From Turneriella sp942492915 (GTDB lineage Bacteria > Spirochaetota > Leptospiria > Turneriellales > Turneriellaceae), in assembly GCA_942492915.1 (NCBI GenBank), contig OW818662.1:2232001-2296000 (forward strand): 64,000 nucleotides of DNA. Direction: 5' to 3'. Below are positions 1-8,295 of the stretch, one piece after another. Made by a program: the position numbers and the translations under genes. The stretch's first letter is position 1, and each line of letters starts with the position of its first letter. Under the pieces are notes generated by a model, which searched no databases, was not told where the DNA came from, and saw nothing but the letters and a program-made list of their open reading frames with translations.

Positions 1-837
1 GGCGGGGTACTCGGTACAATCCAACTGTTGCTGAAGCTCAAGGGGAAAAAATCACTGCCGAAAATTTCTGAACGCCTCGGCTACGGCATTCGCACCAATT
101 CAGAAAGCCTGCTCGGTGTGACGACCGAACGCCGCGACCTGAACTTCTCAAAAGGCGTCGCGATCGGTTCGATTCTGCACGTCGACGACCACAGCCACCT
201 TGAAGTTGTGCGTTACCCGGAAGGTTCTGGTTTCTTCAGGTTGTCGATGGTACCTGCGGTGCTGGGGTCAAACGTCTTCGTGCGTATCGGTCGCATTCTC
301 TGGCAATACGTGCGCCACCCGTTGAAATATCTGAAAGCGATTGCTGTGCCCGACTGGGCGAAGTACACGCAGATCATGCTCTTTATGCAGAGCCTCGACT
401 CGACGATGCGCCTAAAACGTGGCTGGCTGCGCATGAAAACTGCGCTCGACCAGGGTGCAGCACCCACCTCTGATATTCCGATGGCGCACCAGCTCGCACA
501 AAAATATGCGGCAAAGGTTCAGGGTTCGGTACACGCGCTCGCAACCGAAGCCCTCACTGGGCTTGCCAGCACCGCGCATATTCTCGGCGGCTCGTGCATG
601 GGCGACTCACCGGCAACTGGTGTCATCGACAGCAAGAACCGCATCTTCGGCTATGACAACATGTACATCTGCGACGGCTCGATGATTTCGGCGAATATCG
701 GCGTCAACCCGTCGCTCACGATCATGGCGCTCAGCGAACGCGCGATGTCGTATATACCGCGCAAGGCCAAGACGGTGAACCGGGTCAGCAAGCCGGCGAT
801 CGCCCAAAAGCCCAAGCGCAAATTAGTGCGCAGATAA
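1..837 (+). CDS. GMC-family FAD oxidoreductase, C-terminal part (cut by window start)
   Basis: The reading frame is open from base 1, so the gene begins outside the window and about 278 C-terminal residues are visible. The stretch AHILGGSCMG followed by GYDNMYICDGS and INVGVNP-like VNPSLTIMALSE is the C-terminal substrate/FAD signature of glucose-methanol-choline oxidoreductases (cholesterol-oxidase-like branch), with the His and Asn that normally frame the active site. Such enzymes oxidise alcohols or sterols with an N-terminal FAD domain, which is not in the window. The tail ends in a basic run (KPKRKLVRR). A TTG near base 28 could pose as a start but would drop the FAD-binding half. Substrate is not predictable from this part. 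Confidence 0.8.
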   Translation, partial: GGVLGTIQLLLKLKGKKSLPKISERLGYGIRTNSESLLGVTTERRDLNFSKGVAIGSILHVDDHSHLEVVRYPEGSGFFRLSMVPAVLGSNVFVRIGRILWQYVRHPLKYLKAIAVPDWAKYTQIMLFMQSLDSTMRLKRGWLRMKTALDQGAAPTSDIPMAHQLAQKYAAKVQGSVHALATEALTGLASTAHILGGSCMGDSPATGVIDSKNRIFGYDNMYICDGSMISANIGVNPSLTIMALSERAMSYIPRKAKTVNRVSKPAIAQKPKRKLVRR

Positions 838-892
838 ACCGGCCTCGGCACGATTCGGCTGTACACTCGCGTTGCGTGGGGCCAGATGTGCC

Positions 893-2050
893 ATGCTGCG
901 CGGGCAAATATTGGCAGGGGTATACTGCATATTTTTCATGTTCTGCGCCGCTTGCAGCTCAGCAAATCGTGATCCGGCAAATTTTGGCGATGAACGCGTA
1001 GCGGCAACACCCGAATTTGTATTCGCCACCGCACTCACGCAGGGTAACGGTGCTCCCAACGAAAGTCTGTTACTGTTCGAAAAGAGCGCCACATCGTGTT
1101 CGCTGACGCTGCTCAACACGTACACGGTCGGCCCCGACCCTTACGACCTCGTTTACCACGCATCGACGAAAACTCTGTACGTCGCTAACTCATACAATGG
1201 CACGATCAATGCCTACAAATTTAATACGTCGACAAAACAACTGACTAGCGCAGGCACGGCGACGCAGGTCGGCCCCGATTCTCCCGGAACCGCACCGACG
1301 ACGTTCATGATGTCGGTACATGCGAATGGTTTCTTGTATGCCGCCGATGGCCGAACCAACGGCTCGATCGGGCTCTTTTCGCAGAACCAGACCTCGGGTA
1401 CAATCACCCAATTCTCAAACCCCAATCAATACCTCGGCACCGCAACGCAGATCTGGTTCACTGCGCTGGTCGGCAACCACCTGTACATCACCGACTACAA
1501 CAGCAACCTGATTCGGCAATATAGCATTAATCCGACGACAGGCCTCTTAACCGCGCTGGGAACCCCGACTATACCCACAGCCGCGAACCCATGGTCGATC
1601 TTTGTACATAACACAGGCAACTTCGTCTACTCAACAAATTCATCGGGCACGGGTTCGGTGTCACAGTATTCGCGAAACAGCACCACAGGCCAGCTGACGC
1701 AGATTGCCGCCCCCATGGCAGCGGGTTCGCGCACGATCGGTCTCGCGGTTGGCACCAATTACCTTTTTGCCGCAGGCAATACCGCCAATGCTATCTACCG
1801 CTTCTCGATTAACGAGACGACAGGCGAACTGACCGCACTCGCGCCGCCATCGACAACCCCGCAGCAGACGCAGCCATACGGCATGGCGCTGTCGCGCGAC
1901 GAGAAGTGTCTCTATACGGCAGAACTCGCGAACGACACGGGCTCGGCGGGTGATGTCATTGCCGTCTACAATGTAACCAACGGCCTGCCTGCCTATTCGG
2001 GACAATCTTTCACCGTGACCGGACCACGTTTCTTTGCCATCGGGTATTGA
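893..2050 (+). CDS. Beta-propeller (lactonase-like) lipoprotein
   Basis: A 385-residue protein with an N-terminal hydrophobic segment ending in FCAAC, a good lipobox, so a lipoprotein is expected. The body is made of repeated units of the form 'YVANSYNGTINAYKFN...TGLLTALG', 'FVYSTNSSGTGSVSQYS', 'YLFAAGNTANAIYRFS', typical of seven-bladed propellers of the 6-phosphogluconolactonase-like/YVTN group. The ATG at 893 is chosen over an in-frame TTG at 872 because it puts the hydrophobic stretch directly at the N terminus. Enzyme activity is not implied; many such propellers are binding proteins. It stands alone downstream of the oxidoreductase. Confidence 0.72.
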   Translation: MLRGQILAGVYCIFFMFCAACSSANRDPANFGDERVAATPEFVFATALTQGNGAPNESLLLFEKSATSCSLTLLNTYTVGPDPYDLVYHASTKTLYVANSYNGTINAYKFNTSTKQLTSAGTATQVGPDSPGTAPTTFMMSVHANGFLYAADGRTNGSIGLFSQNQTSGTITQFSNPNQYLGTATQIWFTALVGNHLYITDYNSNLIRQYSINPTTGLLTALGTPTIPTAANPWSIFVHNTGNFVYSTNSSGTGSVSQYSRNSTTGQLTQIAAPMAAGSRTIGLAVGTNYLFAAGNTANAIYRFSINETTGELTALAPPSTTPQQTQPYGMALSRDEKCLYTAELANDTGSAGDVIAVYNVTNGLPAYSGQSFTVTGPRFFAIGY

Positions 2051-2136
2051 ATGTTGCCTCGTGCAAGTACATGTGACCACCTATCAGGCGAGAAAAATTT
2101 GCTTTGCTGCTGGCGGGCCGTCGGTATTCATGTAGA

Positions 2137-3147
2137 ATGACCAGAACATTACCTATCCTCATTATTGTTCTCACCTGCACCCTGCCGCAATTTTCTCAGG
2201 CGAAGCGCAAGACAGAGCCCGCACGGGCCAAGAGCGCCGAAACGATAAATTTGCCTTTGGCTGCGCCGGCTGCACCTGCGAGCACTGCTGTTGCCGAGCA
2301 GCCACCCCTCCCGATTGATCGTTATGAAATTTTTGCCTCATTTTCGCAGGGCAATCGGCTCGAAGGCTACACCGACCCGCGCTACGTGGCCGAAGACAAG
2401 ACCGACTACCTCAAATCGCCGGCGATGACCGGCAATATAGAATTCACGGTCAAAGTGCCGTATCGCATCAAGGGCAACGCTGCGGATTCAACCTTGCAGG
2501 AAATTTTTGCGGGTACAGAATATTTGCGCATCGGCGGCCAGCTCACCGGCTGGAGCATTCTGAACGGCAGCAACGTCGCGATACCCAAGACGGGTGCGCC
2601 TATCAACGCTGATGCAGTGAACGCAACACTTGCTTCGGCGACACGACCGGGACTTGGCTTTTTTTTCGGTTTTGGTAAACGCGATCTCGAAGTTGATTTG
2701 GGCCTTACTGTCACTGTTGCGATTGAAAACGAAGGTAGTCGCACCCGGCGCATCGTCGATTCAAACGGAAACGTCACCGGCGTAGAAGAGGTCCCGGGTC
2801 GCGGAGCGGGCTTCGTCAACGCATTTGTACTGCCAACTTTTCGCCTTGCCTGGGGCGGGCATAACGATCTGCAATACGTGATCAGCGCCGGCCGCGAGAC
2901 ATTTGAATACCAGCGCGATTATTTGCAGACCTACTTTCGTATTCCCGTCGCCTCGATGGTGAAAGTCGACCTCGGCGTCGGGCTTTACCCCAACGCGACA
3001 CTGTTCTTGCAACCGAATCTGATTTTCGGCAAAGTGATGGTGGGTCTCAGGGGTGGAATAAGCATCAATTATTACGAAAGCGAACTCCAGCGCGTTTCGC
3101 TGACCGACGCAATCTATTTTGCCGCATCGGTCTCGGGTCGGTTCTGA
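2137..3147 (+). CDS. Secreted beta-barrel-like protein, paralogue of the next gene
   Basis: A 336-residue protein whose N terminus (MTRTLPILIIVLTCTLPQFSQA) is a signal peptide. The ATG at 2137 is preferred to an upstream TTG at 2104 for this reason. After an Ala/Pro-rich linker comes the segment YTDPRYVAEDKTDYLKSP, which resembles a segment in the following gene (FADPAYVGETDYISAP). The rest alternates hydrophobic and polar residues and ends in SGRF, a C-terminal Phe as in many outer-membrane barrels. No family is recognised. An outer-membrane location is inferred. Confidence 0.6.
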   Translation: MTRTLPILIIVLTCTLPQFSQAKRKTEPARAKSAETINLPLAAPAAPASTAVAEQPPLPIDRYEIFASFSQGNRLEGYTDPRYVAEDKTDYLKSPAMTGNIEFTVKVPYRIKGNAADSTLQEIFAGTEYLRIGGQLTGWSILNGSNVAIPKTGAPINADAVNATLASATRPGLGFFFGFGKRDLEVDLGLTVTVAIENEGSRTRRIVDSNGNVTGVEEVPGRGAGFVNAFVLPTFRLAWGGHNDLQYVISAGRETFEYQRDYLQTYFRIPVASMVKVDLGVGLYPNATLFLQPNLIFGKVMVGLRGGISINYYESELQRVSLTDAIYFAASVSGRF

Positions 3148-3183
3148 ATGCTGCGCTGTGATACTTAGTGTCAGGGCAGCGAT

Positions 3184-4017
3184 TTGCGCCAGGCCCGTGT
3201 TTCAGTTCTACTTTTTGCCGCGGCTTTACCCGCGCTACAGTTAAACGCCAAAGACAGAGCTGCTGAACTCTCTGCCGCTTACGGGGCAGCGAGGTTTGTA
3301 CAGAGTTTCGCCGACCCGGCCTATGTCGGGGAAACCGATTACATCAGTGCGCCGGGACAGCAGGCGCGTGTCATGGCCAGGCTCACGGGTTTTTATGTGC
3401 CGGGCCTCTTGCTTTCATACCAGGGTTTATCTGTCGGATCGCACAGCGAAACGCGGCTGGGTAACACGTACCGCATCAACGGCTATTTTTCATCGTATCT
3501 GCACGCCTCGGCGTTCGCCGACTCTGGGTTCGTGCGCTGGCACGTTGGCTTTGCGGCGCTCGCAACACTTGCGCGCCGCACCTCTGCAGACACATCGGGC
3601 ACGACCACAACGTCGGCGGCAGTCGATACCCGCCTTTCGCAGGCTTACCCCTCGGGAGGCGTCACGCTTTTTCCCCATGCGCCGATTCGCTTCAGCATGA
3701 TATTTCTGAACGGTGACGCGAACCTGCTCTATGGTTGGCTAAGGCTGCAGGCCGAGTTCGAAACCGAATCGCACATTTTTGCCCCTGCATTCGAAATGCT
3801 GAACCATGCAAGCTTCGGCAAAGGTGTACCAAATTTTGTCCAACCCCCCGGCGCATTCGCATTCGGCTACACGTACAAGACCGACCCGTTTCGCGTCGGC
3901 GGCAGGCTGGGTTTCGTACTGAATTCGACGCAGGGCTTCGACAATGCGCGTGTCACATTTGCCGACAGGCTGCTATTTGAATTTTGGGTCGGCTACCGGC
4001 TCGGTCTCGTTGAATGA
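3184..4017 (+). CDS. Secreted beta-barrel-like protein, tandem paralogue
   Basis: A 277-residue protein with an N-terminal signal (VSVLLFAAALPALQLNA). The only usable start is TTG at 3184, because the ATG at 3148 runs into a stop after six codons; an AGGG lies a few bases upstream. The FADPAYVGETDYISAPG segment matches the start of the preceding protein, so the two arose by duplication. The alternating pattern and length suggest an outer-membrane barrel. The stop overlaps the next ATG (ATGA), suggesting translational coupling with the downstream lipoprotein. Confidence 0.58.
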   Translation: MRQARVSVLLFAAALPALQLNAKDRAAELSAAYGAARFVQSFADPAYVGETDYISAPGQQARVMARLTGFYVPGLLLSYQGLSVGSHSETRLGNTYRINGYFSSYLHASAFADSGFVRWHVGFAALATLARRTSADTSGTTTTSAAVDTRLSQAYPSGGVTLFPHAPIRFSMIFLNGDANLLYGWLRLQAEFETESHIFAPAFEMLNHASFGKGVPNFVQPPGAFAFGYTYKTDPFRVGGRLGFVLNSTQGFDNARVTFADRLLFEFWVGYRLGLVE

Positions 4018-4511
4018 GCCTTATGATTGCAGAATTTATCGACACATCTTCTCCGGCGCTGAAAAACAAACGGCGCACAGTTCGGCTCTTGCCGCTGCTA
4101 TTGCTCGCATTATGCAGTTGCTCGTTTCAGAATTTTATTATGATCGTAAACGAGCACGGCGAAAACCGGCAAGTCAGCCTTCAGTTTGGTAGCCCGCAGG
4201 CAGGCACGCCGATTTTTAGCGCGCGCAAGCTCGGTCTTTATGCAATGAAAGACAACGATGTGGATTTCTCAAGTCATGTTCCCCTGAACCAAACCGAAAG
4301 CCCTTCGCTCACGGTCACGATACCTGCCCGCAGTGCACTCTGTATCGCGGTGCTCAGAAACGAAACTTTCAGCAGCAGCGATCAAAAATTCATCAACGGC
4401 AGGGTATTCAATCTGAAACAGATCAAGTCTGGCAGCGTCACGATTACCAAAACGAACTTCGGCGCGCATTTCAGACGCACCAATTTTGGTGCCGCGTGGT
4501 ATTTGCCTTAA
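4014..4511 (+). CDS. Small hypothetical lipoprotein
   Basis: A 165-residue protein with an unusually long N-terminal region (about 25 polar or basic residues) before a hydrophobic core LLPLLLLALCSCS, which gives a lipobox. A nearer start may exist, but the ATG at 4014 overlaps the upstream stop by coupling. The rest is a small beta-rich domain without a recognised motif. It ends shortly before the 3' end of obg on the other strand, so the genes converge with about 10 bases between them. Function unknown. Confidence 0.5.
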   Translation: MSLMIAEFIDTSSPALKNKRRTVRLLPLLLLALCSCSFQNFIMIVNEHGENRQVSLQFGSPQAGTPIFSARKLGLYAMKDNDVDFSSHVPLNQTESPSLTVTIPARSALCIAVLRNETFSSSDQKFINGRVFNLKQIKSGSVTITKTNFGAHFRRTNFGAAWYLP

Positions 4512-4521
4512 GTCGAAAAGG

Positions 4522-5739
4522 CTAAGTCGTCTTCTTTGCTTTGGACTTGATGCCAGCCGCTGCTTTTTTCGCGGTATTCTTTTTCGCAGCTGCTGTTTTC
4601 TTTTTGGGTACGGCTTTTTTGACGGGCTTGGCCGCAGCTTTCTTCTTTGCCGCCTTAACCGGGATCTTCTTGAGCGCTGCCTTCTTCGCCAGGCGTGGCG
4701 CCAAAGGTTTCTTGGCAATCGGCTTACTCTCGGCGACCGCAGCTTTTATCGCGGCCTTCAGTAGTCGCGCAAGATCGGTTCGTACACGGTCGATGCCTTC
4801 ACCCGTCTGCGCCGAAACGGGAATAGGGTCGAGGCCCTGTTTCTTGTACGAGACAATCAGGTCTTTGAGAAACTTTTTGTCATCAAAACGGTCGATCTTG
4901 TTGAGAACCAGCAGCGCTGGTTTGTTCAGTAGTTCAGGGCTGTAACTTTCAAGCTCTGATTTCAGAATATGCATCTCATCTTCGACGTAGGCATTTTCGA
5001 GATCGATGACGAAAATAATAATGCGTACGCGCTCGATGTGCTTCAAGAACGACAGCCCCAGCCCGTACCCTTTCGACGCGCCCTCGAGAATACCGGGAAT
5101 GTCGGCAACGATCACGGGCCGCGCCACCAGATCTTCAATGACGCCGATATTCGGCGACAATGTTGTGAACGGATAGCTCGCAATTTTAGGGTTTGCGTGG
5201 GTCAGCGCCTTCAGCAGCGTCGATTTGCCTGCGTTCGGAAAACCCACAAGACCGACATCGGCAATCATCTTGAGCGCGAGCAAAAACTCTTTTTCCTCGG
5301 TTTCTTCGCCCGGTTGCGCAAACCGCGGCGCCTGCCGGCGCGAGGTACGAAAGAATGCATTGCCTTTGCCGCCGCGGCCACCGTGTGCCGCGATGTAGGT
5401 TCCGGGTTCTGTAAAGTCGTGCAAGATCGCACCCGTAGCCGGGTCGATCACCTGAGTGCCGAAGGGCACCCTGATAACGAGATCCCGCCCCTTTTTGCCG
5501 TTGCAGTTCGAACCTTCGCCGGGCAGGCCATTGCGCGCTTTATAGACCTGTTCAGGCCTGATGTGCGAGAGCGCCAGCAGCTGTTCAGAAGTGGTGAAGA
5601 TCACATCGCCGCCACCACCACCGTCGCCGCCATCGGGGCCGCCGAATTCAACAGACTTCTCGTGCAGAAACGAAATTTCTCCCGCGCCGCCTTTACCCGC
5701 CTGAACGCGAATTAATACTTCATCGACGAATTTATGCAT
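4522..5739 (-). CDS. obg: GTPase Obg/CgtA with Lys/Ala-rich tail
   Basis: A 405-residue Obg GTPase, involved in late 50S ribosome assembly and stress control. The glycine-rich Obg fold is at residues 1-158 (GGPDGGDGGGGGD near 33). The G domain follows with G1 GFPNAGKST (166-174), G3 DIPG (213-216), G4 NKID (280-283) and G5 SAQTG (309-313). Residues from about 335 to the end form a tail almost entirely of Lys, Ala and Pro, resembling histone H1-like tails and unlike the usual acidic or OCT-type C terminus. The gene is transcribed away from the Cys-rich protein gene, with an AT-rich inverted repeat between them. Confidence 0.95.
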   Translation of the reverse strand: MHKFVDEVLIRVQAGKGGAGEISFLHEKSVEFGGPDGGDGGGGGDVIFTTSEQLLALSHIRPEQVYKARNGLPGEGSNCNGKKGRDLVIRVPFGTQVIDPATGAILHDFTEPGTYIAAHGGRGGKGNAFFRTSRRQAPRFAQPGEETEEKEFLLALKMIADVGLVGFPNAGKSTLLKALTHANPKIASYPFTTLSPNIGVIEDLVARPVIVADIPGILEGASKGYGLGLSFLKHIERVRIIIFVIDLENAYVEDEMHILKSELESYSPELLNKPALLVLNKIDRFDDKKFLKDLIVSYKKQGLDPIPVSAQTGEGIDRVRTDLARLLKAAIKAAVAESKPIAKKPLAPRLAKKAALKKIPVKAAKKKAAAKPVKKAVPKKKTAAAKKNTAKKAAAGIKSKAKKTT

Positions 5740-5749
5740 GGGGGTAGAT

Positions 5750-5785
5750 TTTTTTATTTTCGTGCGACGGCGCGAAAATAAAAAA
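5750..5785. promoter_or_regulatory. AT-rich inverted repeat between divergent obg and Cys-rich gene
   Basis: Two 13-base arms (5750-5762 and 5773-5785), T-rich then A-rich, are separated by 10 bases. The repeat lies just upstream of the obg start, in the only space between two divergent genes. It could be an operator or part of the obg leader. No gene reads into it from upstream, so a terminator role is less likely. Confidence 0.4.
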
Positions 5786-5865
5786 ACAATTATCGGCCGA
5801 TATCCTCATTTCGCACGTAATACCTCTGCGGCTGCAGGCCTACCCTCGCCGCCAAGGAGCTATTA

Positions 5866-6228
5866 ATGAAGAAATACATGATATTTGCTATCGCAGCACT
5901 CATCGGTGCAAGCGCCATCTCGGCCAAAGGCGAATGCAGCGCCGATCGTGAAAAATTGTGCGGCAACGTTATCAAAGGTAACCACAAGGGCATGTGGCAG
6001 TGCATGAAAGAGCACGAAGCCGAACTTTCTGACGGCTGCAAGAACCACATTGCGCTGGTGCGCGAAAAGAGCCGTGACATCAAAAAAGCCTGCAAGGCTG
6101 ATTACAAGAAGCTCTGCAAGCAGGTGAAGGCCGGCGAAGGCCGCATCATCAAGTGCCTCAAAGAAAACGAGGCGCAGCTCAGTGACGCCTGTAAAGGCGC
6201 GCTCACGTCACCGGTCAAAACAGAGTAG
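5866..6228 (+). CDS. Secreted Cys-rich repeat protein
   Basis: A 120-residue protein with a clear signal peptide (MKKYMIFAIAALIGASAISA) and AAGGAG-like ribosome site (AAGGAGCTATTAATG). The mature part holds two copies of a roughly 45-residue unit, C-x(3)-D-x-x-x-L-C...CMKEHEAELSDGC and C-x-x-D-Y-K-K-L-C...CLKENEAQLSDAC. This is the cysteine-rich repeat first described in the Golgi protein GLG1 and common in bacterial periplasmic proteins. Each unit has four cysteines, probably disulfide-paired. Function unknown, possibly metal or ligand binding. A GC hairpin follows the stop. Confidence 0.8.
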   Translation: MKKYMIFAIAALIGASAISAKGECSADREKLCGNVIKGNHKGMWQCMKEHEAELSDGCKNHIALVREKSRDIKKACKADYKKLCKQVKAGEGRIIKCLKENEAQLSDACKGALTSPVKTE

Positions 6229-6231
6229 AAG

Positions 6232-6255
6232 AATGCGGGGCTTCGGCCCCGCTAT
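6232..6255 (+). terminator. GC hairpin after the Cys-rich gene
   Basis: GCGGGGC (6235-6241) and GCCCCGC (6246-6252) pair around a TTCG tetraloop (6242-6245), a very stable hairpin four bases after the stop codon. There is no long T run, so it is a weak intrinsic terminator or an mRNA-stabilising 3' hairpin. Confidence 0.6.
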
Positions 6256-6295
6256 TCAGACTTTACACTCTGCTAACGCCACGTCACGACTCACT

Positions 6296-6984
6296 ATGCT
6301 CGCAAGAACTCTATTGCTGCTCGCGCTGATTTTTCCGGCGGCCAGATTCGCACAAAACCCGTTCAGCGGCATCGAGCCGGGAATGGCAGCCGACCAGTTT
6401 GGAGGTTCTGCAAAAGACGTGTCAAACCCACAGAGCTGGGACGAGACGGCGTTTGAAGTGGATAATCCTCATTCGTTTGTTATTACCCGCGGGCGAAATT
6501 CGAGGCGATCTACACGAATCTCGTGGTGCAGCGCAAGGCCCCAAAAGACAGGGATTGGAAAAACCGTGAGCGATCGGCTGTGTGGTATGGCGAATTTCGC
6601 GACAGCCACTTTGTGAATTCGCTTCGCATCGACGAATCGGGTGAACACGCGGTCGTGACATACAGCGACGAGACGCAGAAAAATTTTCGCTTCGCCGATT
6701 TATTTCGTGGCATGACGCCCTGGCTGATTCTCGTGATCGCCGGGCTGTTTGTCGGTTATCTCATATTCGGCTGGCTGATGACGAGCAAGTGCCCGAAATG
6801 CAAGACGCGCAAACTTAAGGTTACCGGCAAATCATTCGACAACCCAAAAGATTATGACCCCGGAATTTTCTCACGCGACGTGCACTGGGACGAAATCTAC
6901 CACTACAAATGCGCGAACTGCGGCTATGAAAAAGACGACGTCTACAGCAGCTTCTGGAGCTTTCGCCGCGGCCAAAGCGAATAA
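6296..6984 (+). pseudogene. Zinc-ribbon membrane protein gene interrupted by a frameshift
   Basis: Two frames together make one plausible gene. The first runs from the ATG at 6296 (signal MLARTLLLLALIFPAARFAQ) through ...EVDNPHSFV to about 6480. The second continues in another frame with YYPRAKFEAIYTNLVVQRK to the stop at 6984. A single-base change near 6470-6485 would join them. The second part contains a membrane helix (WLILVIAGLFVGYLIFGWLM) and a zinc ribbon with CPKC and CANC pairs, as in rubredoxin-like cytoplasmic domains. Either the gene is inactivated or the base is a sequence error. No slippery heptamer was seen that would suggest programmed frameshifting. An internal start near 6523 could yield the C-terminal part alone. 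Confidence 0.6.
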
Positions 6985-6996
6985 TCGGCGTCTGCT

Positions 6997-7022
6997 TTCG
7001 GGTTTCTTTTCAGAAACCCGAA
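6997..7022. terminator. Hairpin between convergent genes
   Basis: Ten-base arms (6997-7006 and 7013-7022) flank a six-base loop. The stop codon of the minus-strand gene lies inside the loop and right arm. It sits between convergent genes and may act on both, but neither side has a convincing U tract. Confidence 0.5.
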
Positions 7023-7600
7023 AAAAGCTGCCGCATCGGTGTGTAAGCATTCGGCAGCCATGAAAGAATGCCGATTGTGAAGGCGACATAGAGCAGCACA
7101 ATTTTTTTGCGCGCCAGAGTGCGACCCTTTGTTTTTTCTGCCCAGACAAAATACGTGAGGCAGCCGAGCGCGAACAGCCACTCGATCAGAATTGCGGCGT
7201 AGGGAAATCGTCCGTAAGAATTGAGCCCGATCTTCATCGAGTCGGGCCCGAGCATTTCGTGTTGAAATCCGACAATAAAATCTGACCAGACATGCAAACA
7301 GGTTAAAAACGCTGCGCCCAGTGCGAGCTTCTTGTTTTTCCAGATCAGTTGCACCAGCATGAACACGACACCACCCAGAATCAGGTTCGGCACAACATTG
7401 TGGCTGTATGTCATGTGTACGTCGAGGTTATTAAACGTCGCATCAAGAATCGAATCGGGTTTTGTGGGTTCGACGCCGACGAGCGCGAGCGCCAGCCACA
7501 AGAACTCGGCGAGGTTCGCGGTCAGCAGCAAGAGCCAGAACGGCGCCTGCGGCAGATGCGGGCGCACGAGAAATGCGGATGCATAGTGTCCGAGAACCAT
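7010..7600 (-). CDS. Polytopic membrane protein, unknown family
   Basis: A 196-residue protein with about five hydrophobic segments. Polar residues within or near the helices include an HMTYSHN segment and DFIVGFQHEM, suggesting a buried functional site. An AAGGAG lies seven bases upstream of the ATG, inside the 3' end of a short upstream reading frame whose TAA directly abuts this ATG. No family was recognised. It resembles small integral proteins annotated as hypothetical in Leptospiraceae, but that is only an impression. Confidence 0.65.
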   Translation of the reverse strand: MVLGHYASAFLVRPHLPQAPFWLLLLTANLAEFLWLALALVGVEPTKPDSILDATFNNLDVHMTYSHNVVPNLILGGVVFMLVQLIWKNKKLALGAAFLTCLHVWSDFIVGFQHEMLGPDSMKIGLNSYGRFPYAAILIEWLFALGCLTYFVWAEKTKGRTLARKKIVLLYVAFTIGILSWLPNAYTPMRQLFSGF

Positions 7601-7756
7601 TTACGACTCCTTCATGACTTTTTGCAGAAACACAAAGAAGCCGATGTAGACCGCTATCAGTACCCATATTAACGAAGAAGTCACGCGCGATGCCAAATCG
7701 TCGCCGCCGTGGCGTAAATAAGATTTCCGGTGCCCTTTAAGCTCGCAGTGGAGCAA
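7601..7756 (-). CDS. Possible single-helix small membrane protein
   Basis: A short open frame ends in TAA immediately before the ATG of the 7010-7600 gene. Read from a TTG at 7756 it gives about 51 residues, with a polar part (GHRKSYLRHGGDD) and then one hydrophobic helix (LIWVLIAVYIGFFVFL) and a short basic tail. The composition (basic N side, one clean helix) and the abutting stop/start argue for a real coupled gene. The start codon is uncertain: no ATG is present, and a TTG at 7696 would leave only about 30 residues. Confidence 0.4.
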   Translation of the reverse strand: MLHCELKGHRKSYLRHGGDDLASRVTSSLIWVLIAVYIGFFVFLQKVMKES

Positions 7757-7771
7757 GGGTATCGTTGACCG

Positions 7772-8128
7772 TTACCCAATTAGCCGACTGACGAGTTCGC
7801 CGAAAAGCCTCGGTTGAAATGGCTTCTGCACCCACCCGTCGGCACTGTGCGCCGGGCCAAACGAATTCATACGCTCTTGGTTCTCGGTGGTGAGCACGAG
7901 AATCGGCATCTCAGGGCAAATTTGACGGGCGAATGCGATCAGCTCAAGGCCGCTCATGCCCGGCATATTGACATCGGTGACAAGCAAGTCAAATTTCTGC
8001 TCCCTGAGCTTTTGCAGAGCCTCGGTTCCACAGCAGGCGACCGTCACCTGGTGCCCCGCCACCGCCAGAACCAGAGACACCAATTTACGCATGGGCTCTG
8101 AATCATCGACACACAGCACTATTCCCAT
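7772..8128 (-). CDS. CheY-like single-domain response regulator
   Basis: A 118-residue receiver domain with no output domain. The acidic pair D8-D9, phospho-acceptor D52 in VTDVNMPG, the switch Thr at 80/81 (LVLTTEN) and K102 (QKPF) are all present. Such proteins act in chemotaxis or as phosphorelay shuttles. No kinase gene is adjacent; flagellins lie 0.7 kb downstream but are separated by rnpB. A 7-base inverted repeat precedes the gene. Confidence 0.9.
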   Translation of the reverse strand: MGIVLCVDDSEPMRKLVSLVLAVAGHQVTVACCGTEALQKLREQKFDLLVTDVNMPGMSGLELIAFARQICPEMPILVLTTENQERMNSFGPAHSADGWVQKPFQPRLFGELVSRLIG

Positions 8129-8164
8129 AATTTACGACCTTTCATTCTTTATCTTGCGAGAAAA

Positions 8165-8186
8165 AACTATCCATGCTAAGATAGTT
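8165..8186. promoter_or_regulatory. Inverted repeat upstream of cheY-like gene
   Basis: AACTATC (8165-8171) and GATAGTT (8180-8186) are separated by eight bases, 37 bases or more upstream of the minus-strand start at 8128. The position suits an operator overlapping a promoter. No regulator is known. Confidence 0.25.
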
Positions 8187-8255
8187 ACAGGTATGTCTGA
8201 CGTCAAGCATAGGTATATCTACGACAAAAAATGCGTAATTCTACGCGTAATCGCT

Positions 8256-8295
8256 AAAAAAGCCCCGCACCGAGCCCAAGGGCCCTGCGCGAGGC
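8256..8295 (-). terminator. Intrinsic terminator of rnpB
   Basis: On the minus strand a GC-rich stem (GCCTCGC... pairing with ...GCGGGGC, with a TTGG loop region) is followed directly by six T residues. It lies just beyond the 3' end of the RNase P RNA. Confidence 0.85.

Noticed and set aside
4541..5715. Long plus-strand open frames across obg
   Set aside because: They are antisense shadows of a confident Obg gene; the Lys/Ala codon bias opens the opposite frames.
6470..6485. Programmed frameshift in the zinc-ribbon gene
   Set aside because: No slippery heptamer or downstream pseudoknot was seen; a mutation or error is simpler.
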